From the NCBI GenBank assembly GCA_902463235.1, contig CABQER010000001.1, positions 62,001 through 126,000 on the forward strand: DNA of 64,000 nt, read 5' to 3'. The position numbers were made by a program, and so were the translations under genes. A model generated the notes under the pieces. The model was not told the origin of the DNA, did not search any database, and saw only the letters and a program-made list of their open reading frames with translations. This DNA is from an uncultured Faecalibacterium sp. (GTDB taxonomy: Bacteria; Bacillota; Clostridia; Oscillospirales; Ruminococcaceae). Numbering within the stretch: the first letter of the stretch is position 1; every line of letters begins with the position of its first letter. This document shows, in pieces, positions 57,750 to 64,000 of this stretch.

Positions 57750-60083
57750 TCAGTTTTTCTTTTTGCTGCGCTCGCTCCACAGCACCCATGCCGAGGTGGA
57801 AACGCACAGAGAGGTGTACACACCGCTGATCATACCCATCATCAACGGGAACGCAAAGGTGAAGATGCTGTCCAGACCATAGAGCTTTGCCACGATGCAC
57901 ATCACGCCCAGTGCCATCACAGTGGTGATGGTGGTAATCAGGGTACGGCGGGCAGACTGGTTGACCGACAGGTTGACCAGTTCCTCAAAGCTGCCCTTTT
58001 TGCCCATAAGGGTGCGATTCTCGCGGATACGGTCGTACACCACAACGGTATCGTTGATGGAGTAGCCGAGGATAGTCAGCATGGCGGCGATAAAGTTGCC
58101 ATCCAGTGCGGTGCGCAGCAACACAAAGGTGCCGAATACCACCATCAGGTCGTTGACCAGCGCCAGCACTGCCATCATGCCGCCGGTCAGGCCACCGATA
58201 TTCTTAAAGCGCAAAGCGATATACAGCAGAATGAGCACCAGTGCAAACACCACAGCCACCAGGCTCTTCTGCAGGAACTTGGTACCCATGGCAGCGCTGA
58301 CGTTGCTCAGGGACAGCTGGGCGAACTGGTTGTCCGGGTAGTTCTCGTTCAGGGAATCCAGCAGGTTCTCCACCTGCTCGGTGGTCACGGTCTCGGTGCC
58401 GGGCATGGAGATCTTCAGGGTCTGGTCACCGGTGGCCACGTTCTCACCGGTCTGCAGGGTCAGACCGGTGTTTTCCAGCGCCGCAGCAGCGGTCTTTTGC
58501 ACAGCGGACTGATCAAAACTGCCCTCGTAGGACAGAGTGATCATGGCACCGCCGGTGAACTCGGTATCCAGATGCACACCGAACACTGCGGCGCACAGCA
58601 GAATGACTGCCATCAAGCAGGCAGAGAAGGTCAGGAACTTTTTGCGCAGGGATACGAAATCCACCGGCTTCTTTTCAGCCTTTTCCTGCCCGGGCTTTGC
58701 AGCACCGTACAGCCACGGGTTGCGCAGTGCCTTGATGGCAGCTGCGCCGCGAATCATGACACGGGTAGCGAACACGCCAAACACGAAGTTCAGCAGCACG
58801 CCGGTGAGCAGCGTATAGCCGAAGGCATAGATAGTGCCTGCGGTAGAGGGGCCGAAGGCGAAGAACACAAAGTGCAGTGCCTTGGCAAACAAGCCATCCG
58901 AGGGGCCGAAGGCACCCATGAGCACGATGGCCACGATGACGATGGTCACGTTGCCGTCAATGATGGGGGTCAGGCCGCGGGCAAAGCCGCTCTTCAGTGC
59001 GCCATCCAGAGATTTGCCGTTTTTCAGTTCCTCTTTGATGCGCTCGGCGGTGATGACGTTGGCATCCACGCCCATGCCGATGGCCAGAATGATACCTGCG
59101 ATACCGGGCAGGGTCAAAGTAAAGCTTTCAAACACCGGGAAGTAGCCGGACACAAAGGCCAGCGTAGCCGCCACCTGACCGGCCAGCGCGATGCAGGCCA
59201 GAAAGCCCGGCAGACGATACAGCACCGTCATGAACACCACGATGAGGGCAAAAGCGATCAGGCCTGCCAGCACCATGGCACCAAGGCTGTTTTCGCCCAG
59301 ACTGGGGCTCACGGTGGAGTAGCTGTCCACGCTCAGAGCAAAGGGCAGTGCACCGGAGTTGATCTGGCGTGCCATCTTGACCACGGCATCCTGCGTAAAG
59401 GGATTGGAGGCTGAACTGGTGATGATGGCCTGTCCGTCGGTGATAGCGGTGTTGACGGTAGCGGTGCTCACGTTCTCGTCGTCCAGCCAGATGCTGATGC
59501 TGCCCTTATCGGCGGCCAGCTTGGTGGTGGCATCGCCAAAGGCCTTGGCACCCTCGGTGGTAAACTTGAGGGCAACGTAATATTCGGAGCTGCCGCCGTT
59601 GCTCACAGCGCCGTACTGCGCCGAAGCGCTTTCGACCATGGAGCCGTCAAGGATCAGCTCGCCGTCCTTGCTGGCTCCCTCGCGGAAGGTCAGGTAGGCA
59701 GTAGTGCCGATCTCCTGAATGGCAGACTCGGGGTCAAAATCCGTCTCGCCGGACTGCCACGGGAACTCCAAAATCAGGCTGTCGGAGTTGTTATCCACAT
59801 ACAGCTCGTAGTCGGTCACGTTCAACGCGACCAGACGGTTCTCAATGACCAGACGGGCGGCATCCAGCTGCTCGTCCGTGGCATCGTAGCCATCCGAGGG
59901 CACAAAGGTGACGTTGACGCCGCCCTTGATATCCACACCAAAGCGGATATCCTTTGCCCCCTTGATGTAGGTGGTGGTCACATCGCCGTATTTTGCCGCC
60001 ACGCCAAAAAAGGCGGTGTAGACAAACACAACGATCAGCAGCGCGGTAACGACCAGCTGCCATGCTTTGCCTTTTGTTTTCAT
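57750..60083 (-). CDS. secDF: SecDF fused preprotein translocase subunit
   Basis: The 777-residue fused protein has SecD ([38 protein letters not shown]) and SecF ([17 protein letters not shown], [17 protein letters not shown]) halves, about 12 membrane segments in total. It uses proton force to complete export through SecYEG. Fusion is typical of Firmicutes. A 180-nt structured leader precedes it. Confidence 0.95.
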   Translation of the reverse strand: MKTKGKAWQLVVTALLIVVFVYTAFFGVAAKYGDVTTTYIKGAKDIRFGVDIKGGVNVTFVPSDGYDATDEQLDAARLVIENRLVALNVTDYELYVDNNSDSLILEFPWQSGETDFDPESAIQEIGTTAYLTFREGASKDGELILDGSMVESASAQYGAVSNGGSSEYYVALKFTTEGAKAFGDATTKLAADKGSISIWLDDENVSTATVNTAITDGQAIITSSASNPFTQDAVVKMARQINSGALPFALSVDSYSTVSPSLGENSLGAMVLAGLIAFALIVVFMTVLYRLPGFLACIALAGQVAATLAFVSGYFPVFESFTLTLPGIAGIILAIGMGVDANVITAERIKEELKNGKSLDGALKSGFARGLTPIIDGNVTIVIVAIVLMGAFGPSDGLFAKALHFVFFAFGPSTAGTIYAFGYTLLTGVLLNFVFGVFATRVMIRGAAAIKALRNPWLYGAAKPGQEKAEKKPVDFVSLRKKFLTFSACLMAVILLCAAVFGVHLDTEFTGGAMITLSYEGSFDQSAVQKTAAAALENTGLTLQTGENVATGDQTLKISMPGTETVTTEQVENLLDSLNENYPDNQFAQLSLSNVSAAMGTKFLQKSLVAVVFALVLILLYIALRFKNIGGLTGGMMAVLALVNDLMVVFGTFVLLRTALDGNFIAAMLTILGYSINDTVVVYDRIRENRTLMGKKGSFEELVNLSVNQSARRTLITTITTVMALGVMCIVAKLYGLDSIFTFAFPLMMGMISGVYTSLCVSTSAWVLWSERSKKKN

Positions 60084-60265
60084 AAGTCGGGAACCTCCAA
60101 AAGCGGCGGCTGTGCAGCCGCAGCCGTTTTTGTTGTGAACCGCAAGTTTTGCCGACGGTTCCTCTCCTCACAGAGCAGCCGTCGTGCCGACCTTTCTGTG
60201 ATAAAACTCCCCTGCCAGCCCTGCAAAGAGCTCCGCAGAGGAGAATATGCAAATTATTTCACGCC
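60084..60265 (-). other. 182-nt gap before secDF with hairpins
   Basis: No gene seen. On the minus strand, GGCTGCGGCTG pairs with a CAGCCGCCGC stretch just before the secDF ribosome site (GGAGG), and further upstream AACCG segments repeat near GTTCC/GGAAC. It may be a regulatory leader of secDF or the end of the aminotransferase transcript. Confidence 0.4.
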
Positions 60266-61546
60266 TTAGGCCATATCAGCCAGCAGCTTTTCCACAACAG
60301 CCAGACGCACACAGACGCACAGCAGCTCGGAAGCGGTCTCCACCTCGTCCAGACTGGGATAAGTGGGAGCGATGCGCAGATGGGAGTCCTGCGGGTCCTT
60401 GTGATACGGGTAAGCAGAGCCTGCGCCGGTCAGCACCAGACCCGCATCCTTGCACAGGTCTGCCACGCGCTTTGCGCAGCCGGGCATGACATACAGGCTG
60501 ATGAAGTAGCCGCCCTTAGGGTTTGTCCAGTGGGCAATATCGCCGCAGGGGGTGAGGTTGGCGGCAAAGGCGGTCTTGACGGCATCGAAGCAGGGCACCA
60601 GACGGCGGCGGTGCTTTGCCATGTGTGCCAGAACGCCCTCCTTGTTCTTCAGGAAGCGGACGTGGCGCAGCTGGTTCATCTTGTCGTAGCTGATGATCAT
60701 CACCGAGAAGCGTTTGCACATATACTTCATGCTGTTGTCACTGCATGCAATGGCAGAAACGCCGGCACCCGGGAAGGTGATCTTGCTGGTAGAAGTGAAC
60801 ATGAACACGCGATCCTGCGTGCCATACTTCTTGCTCACGTTCAGCAGAACGGGGGTCTCGATGATCTCCTCGGTCAGGTGATGGACGATGTAGGCCTCAT
60901 CCCAGAAGATCTTGAAATCCGGGGCGGCGGTCTTCATCTTAGCAAAGCGCTCGATGGTCTCATCACTGTAAGTGTAGCCATCGGGGTTGGAGTACTGCGG
61001 CACGCACCAGATACCCTTGATGGTATCGTCCTCAGCCACCAGCTTTTCCACAACGTCCATATCGGGGCCGTTGGGGGTCATGGGCACGCTGATGAGCTCA
61101 AAGCCGAACTCTTCAGTAATGGCAAAGTGACGGTCATAGCCGGGCACCGGGCAGAGGAACTTACGCTTTTCCACCTGAGACCACGGACAGGGAGACTCCG
61201 GGAAGCCGAACACATAACCGATGTTGATGAGGTTATACATCAGCTGCAGGCTGGAGTTGCCGCCCACGAACACCTCGTTGGGCTTTACGCCGAACACATC
61301 TGCAAACAGGGCGCGGGCCTCGTGCAGACCCTCCAGTTCACCGTAGTTGCGGGCATCGGTGCCTGCATCCGTGGTGTAGTCGGTCATCTTCAGCAGGTCC
61401 ATTGCCAGATCCATCTGGTGGGGGCCGGGTTTGCCGCGTGCCATGTTCAGCTTCAGGCCCTTTGCCTGAAACTCTTTATAAGCCTGTTCCAGCGCTGCCT
61501 TTTCAGCGGTCAGCGCAGCGCGATCCATCTCGTGATAATTTGCCAT
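60266..61546 (-). CDS. Class I/II aminotransferase (aspartate aminotransferase-like)
   Basis: The 426-residue PLP enzyme has LNMARGKPGP, VGGNSSLQLMYNLI, VPGYDRHFAI, WCVPQYSNPDGYTYS, FKIFWDEAYIVHHL and TSTSKITFPGAGVSAIA with the PLP Lys. The pattern is the aspartate aminotransferase type Ic, similar to MocR-like transferases. ATG at 61546 rather than 61555. It would pass amino groups between aspartate or related acids and 2-oxoglutarate. Confidence 0.9.
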   Translation of the reverse strand: MANYHEMDRAALTAEKAALEQAYKEFQAKGLKLNMARGKPGPHQMDLAMDLLKMTDYTTDAGTDARNYGELEGLHEARALFADVFGVKPNEVFVGGNSSLQLMYNLINIGYVFGFPESPCPWSQVEKRKFLCPVPGYDRHFAITEEFGFELISVPMTPNGPDMDVVEKLVAEDDTIKGIWCVPQYSNPDGYTYSDETIERFAKMKTAAPDFKIFWDEAYIVHHLTEEIIETPVLLNVSKKYGTQDRVFMFTSTSKITFPGAGVSAIACSDNSMKYMCKRFSVMIISYDKMNQLRHVRFLKNKEGVLAHMAKHRRRLVPCFDAVKTAFAANLTPCGDIAHWTNPKGGYFISLYVMPGCAKRVADLCKDAGLVLTGAGSAYPYHKDPQDSHLRIAPTYPSLDEVETASELLCVCVRLAVVEKLLADMA

Positions 61547-61651
61547 TGAATACACACTCCTTTATAGTACTTCCTATTACCCAATTCTATGGCTCGTCTT
61601 TTGCGGTATGCCCCTGCCAGAGAACACACGCCGCACGATCCACACTTTACT

Positions 61652-61680
61652 ATTATAGTACATTTTCCTGTCAGAAACAA
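61652..61680 (-). promoter_or_regulatory. Promoter of the aminotransferase gene
   Basis: TTGTTT (61675-61680, minus strand), 17 bp, TATAAT (61652-61657). Confidence 0.75.
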
Positions 61681-61696
61681 GAATTTGAAAGCAAAA

Positions 61697-61735
61697 AGCC
61701 CTGTCAAAAGCAAAAAGCTTTTGAAACAGGGCCTT
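61697..61735 (-). terminator. Terminator of clpX
   Basis: On the minus strand GGCCCTGT and ACAGGGCT close a stem with an inner AAAAGC/GCTTTT hairpin, followed by TTTTTGC. It lies 38 bp after the clpX stop and just before the aminotransferase promoter. Confidence 0.8.
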
Positions 61736-61772
61736 GCAAGCGGGTACACTCCCCTGCTGTGCGGCGATGCCG

Positions 61773-63095
61773 TCAGCTGAGAGTGGCCTGATTTTTATAG
61801 CGTTTGCGCACAGCGCCGTATTCCAGATGTGCCTCGCCGCCCTCCACGGTGTCCTCGTCCACGGTCACGCGGATGATGGTGGCATCGCTGGGCACCTCGT
61901 ACATGATAGGCAGCAGGATGCTTTCCATCACGCTGCGCAGACCGCGGGCACCGGTCTTGCGCTCGATGGTCTTGCGGGCAATGGCGTGCAGGGCTTCGTC
62001 CGTGAAGGTAAGCTCCACGTTATCCATGCCCAGCAACTCTTTATACTGCTTGACCAGACTGTTGCGGGGCTCCTTGAGCACGCGCACCAGTGCATCCTCG
62101 TCCAGATCGTCCAGCACGGTGATGACCGGCAGACGGCCGATCAGCTCCGGGATCAGGCCGAACTTGACCAGATCGTGGGGCTCTACCTTGCGCAGCAGAG
62201 CGCGCTCGGCCTCGGTGGAGTTATCCTTCAGCGCACTGCCGAAGCCCAGCGCGGACTTATCGGTGCGGCGCAGGATATACTTGTCCAGACCATCAAAGGC
62301 ACCGCCGCAGATGAACAGGATGTTGGTGGTGTCGATCTGGATGAACTCCTGCTGCGGGTGCTTACGGCCGCCCTGCGGCGGCACGTTGCTGACAGTGCCC
62401 TCCAAGATCTTCAGCAGTGCCTGCTGTACGCCCTCGCCGCCCACGTCGCGGGTGATGGAGGGGTTTTCGCTCTTGCGGGTGATCTTGTCGATCTCATCAA
62501 TGTAGATGATGCCGATCTGTGCCTTCTGCACATCAAAATCTGCCGCCTGGATCAGCTTGAGCAGAATGTTCTCCACGTCCTCACCCACATAACCGGCCTC
62601 GGTAAGGGTGGTGGCATCCGCAATGGCGAAGGGCACACCCAGCATCTTGGCCAGTGTCTGCGCCAGCAGGGTCTTGCCCACGCCGGAGGGACCCAGCAGC
62701 AGCACGTTGGACTTTTGCAGCTCCACATCGCCGCCCTTGCCGCTGAGGATGCGCTTATAGTGGTTGTAGACCGAAACGGACAGCACACGCTTTGCCTCGT
62801 CCTGACCGATGACATACTGATCCAGACCTTCCTTGATCTCGGCCGGGGTCATGATGTTGATATCCAGATCTGCGGCAGCGGGCTGGACATGGGCGCGGCT
62901 TGCGCTGCCGCGTCCCGGACGGGCACTTTTGGGCTGATCCGGCTTGTCAGAGAGCAGATCGCGGCACAGGCCGATGCACTCGCTGCAGATATTGACCCCG
63001 GGGCCAATGATCATGCGCTCAACCTCGTCCTGATGTTTGCCGCAAAAGCTGCAAATCAGATCCTTATCGTTTTTGCCGGAATTGTTATTTGCCAT
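61773..63095 (-). CDS. clpX: ClpX ATPase subunit of the Clp protease
   Basis: The 440-residue AAA+ protein has the N-terminal zinc site [15 protein letters not shown] with CSECIGLC, Walker [11 protein letters not shown], Walker [12 protein letters not shown], and sensor 2 [11 protein letters not shown]. It unfolds substrates for ClpP. It is downstream of clpP and the ATP site is complete. Confidence 0.97.
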   Translation of the reverse strand: MANNNSGKNDKDLICSFCGKHQDEVERMIIGPGVNICSECIGLCRDLLSDKPDQPKSARPGRGSASRAHVQPAAADLDINIMTPAEIKEGLDQYVIGQDEAKRVLSVSVYNHYKRILSGKGGDVELQKSNVLLLGPSGVGKTLLAQTLAKMLGVPFAIADATTLTEAGYVGEDVENILLKLIQAADFDVQKAQIGIIYIDEIDKITRKSENPSITRDVGGEGVQQALLKILEGTVSNVPPQGGRKHPQQEFIQIDTTNILFICGGAFDGLDKYILRRTDKSALGFGSALKDNSTEAERALLRKVEPHDLVKFGLIPELIGRLPVITVLDDLDEDALVRVLKEPRNSLVKQYKELLGMDNVELTFTDEALHAIARKTIERKTGARGLRSVMESILLPIMYEVPSDATIIRVTVDEDTVEGGEAHLEYGAVRKRYKNQATLS

Positions 63096-63131
63096 AGCTG
63101 TTTTTCCTTATCCTGGATAGATTATAGCGGT

Positions 63132-63728
63132 TTACCGGTGGGCAATGACCTCATCGATCAGGCCGTATTCCTTTGCCTGCTGCGCGGTAAGGTAGTTGTC
63201 GCGCTCGGTGTCCTGCTGGATCTTTTCCAGCGGCTGGCCGGTGTACTCGCTGAGCATCCGGTTCATCTTATCGCGGATATAGACCATGTGCTCGGCATGG
63301 ATCTTGATATCCGTGGTCTGGCCGGAAAGGCCGCCGCCCTGACCGCCGATCAGCGGCTGGTGGATCATGATCTCGGCATTGGGCAGAGCAAAGCGCTTGC
63401 CCTTGGTGCCGCTTGCCAGCAGGAATGCGCCCATAGAGGCAGCCATGCCCATGCAGATGGTGGAAACGTCGCACTTGATATACTGCATGGTGTCGTGGAT
63501 GGCCATACCGGCACTGATGGAACCGCCGGGGCTGTTGATATACAGGCTGATGTCCTTATCCGGGTCCTGCCCTTCCAGATACAGCAGCTGCGCCACCACA
63601 AGGCTTGCGGTGGTATCGTTGACATCCTCGCTCAGCACGATGATGCGATCGTTCAGCAGACGAGAGAAAATATCGTAAGAACGCTCTCCGTGCGCCGACT
63701 GCTCGACAACGTAAGGAACAAAACTCAT
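63132..63728 (-). CDS. clpP: ClpP protease subunit
   Basis: The 198-residue serine protease has the triad in [11 protein letters not shown] (Ser), [11 protein letters not shown] (His) and [10 protein letters not shown] (Asp). The ATG at 63728 gives the usual length; upstream codons are a poor extension. It acts with ClpX in a 14-subunit barrel. Confidence 0.97.
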   Translation of the reverse strand: MSFVPYVVEQSAHGERSYDIFSRLLNDRIIVLSEDVNDTTASLVVAQLLYLEGQDPDKDISLYINSPGGSISAGMAIHDTMQYIKCDVSTICMGMAASMGAFLLASGTKGKRFALPNAEIMIHQPLIGGQGGGLSGQTTDIKIHAEHMVYIRDKMNRMLSEYTGQPLEKIQQDTERDNYLTAQQAKEYGLIDEVIAHR

Positions 63729-63865
63729 AAAGTTCGCCTCCTGAAATGGTTTAAGTTTATTGGCAAAATTGACCGATACGGGTCCCCTGTAAAGTTCAGC
63801 CGTACCGGTCAATTTTAACAACCTTTGATAAAACGCCTGCGGCGCTTTACAGAGCCCGGCACTGA

Positions 63866-64000
63866 TTACTCAGCGTCAGCAGCCTTCTCAGCCTCTGCGG
63901 GCTTTTCCACGATGTTAGCGTGGCTCTTGATGAAGTCGATAGCCTTGGTGCGAGCCAGATCCTGCTTCAGATCCTCGAGGTTGATCAGCTCACGAACCTT
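63866..64000 (-). CDS. tig: Trigger factor, C-terminal end only
   Basis: The visible 44 codons end in a stop at 63866-63868 and read [20 protein letters not shown], then [17 protein letters not shown]. This fits the C-terminus of trigger factor, which usually precedes clpP-clpX. The rest lies outside the window. Confidence 0.75.
   Translation of the reverse strand, partial: KVRELINLEDLKQDLARTKAIDFIKSHANIVEKPAEAEKAADAE

Noticed and set aside
1..64000. Insertion sequences, transposases, rRNA operon or CRISPR-Cas genes
   Set aside because: I looked for DDE transposase motifs, long terminal inverted repeats, rRNA signatures and evenly spaced repeats and saw none.

Overview
The window looks like the right part of a large siphovirus-type prophage (1 to about 37.4 kb) joined to ordinary chromosome of a gut Oscillospiraceae bacterium, most likely Faecalibacterium or a close relative. 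I infer this from the moderately high GC content, the hprK-murB-rapZ-whiA-dnaE gene order, a SecDF fusion and the family make-up. I made no database comparison.

Prophage, read right to left because most of its genes are on the minus strand. A tyrosine integrase (36.1-37.2 kb) lies next to the 3' end of guaA, which is the probable attachment gene. A DUF4236 membrane protein sits beside it as cargo. The region 29.1-34.9 kb holds three plus-strand XRE repressor genes. Each is divergent from a minus-strand gene or small-gene operon, and the three control regions share CTAACA-type operator half-sites. An early operon (28.8 down to 10.1 kb) carries Cro-like and other regulators, RecT with a DUF1351 partner, an MBL hydrolase, HNH nucleases, a replication-initiator-like DUF6291 protein, a DNA-methylase-like protein, a PcfK/AcrIIA9-like protein with PcfJ, a phage beta clamp, a DUF5131 protein, YopX, MazG-like and ASCH proteins, Lar-like zinc ribbons and many small ORFs.

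The late region starts after a putative activator (9.4-10.0 kb) with a promoter preceded by three 11-bp-spaced repeats. It contains a ParB-like protein, then a DpdA-like transglycosylase, a SAM methyltransferase, a QueF/QueD-like T-fold protein and a QueT transporter. These four together suggest 7-deazaguanine modification of phage DNA. Then come both terminase subunits, a portal protein fused to NUDIX and putative PBECR nuclease domains, a CPCC protein, three tRNA genes and a minor head protein cut by the left edge.

Chromosome, 37.4-64 kb: guaA, a GyrI-like and an MmcQ/YjbR protein, pfkA, the hprK-to-dnaE operon, a Na/Pi cotransporter-phoP-phoR operon behind Pho-box-like repeats, a gerA-type germination operon, DUF421/DUF4363 genes, nrdR, secDF, an aspartate-type aminotransferase, clpX, clpP and the end of tig.

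Besides the deazaguanine cluster, the most unusual items are RNA candidates: a plus-strand structured RNA at 26.72-26.83 kb with its own promoter and terminator, and a long-range stem (29.18-29.37 kb) in the leader of the first repressor.
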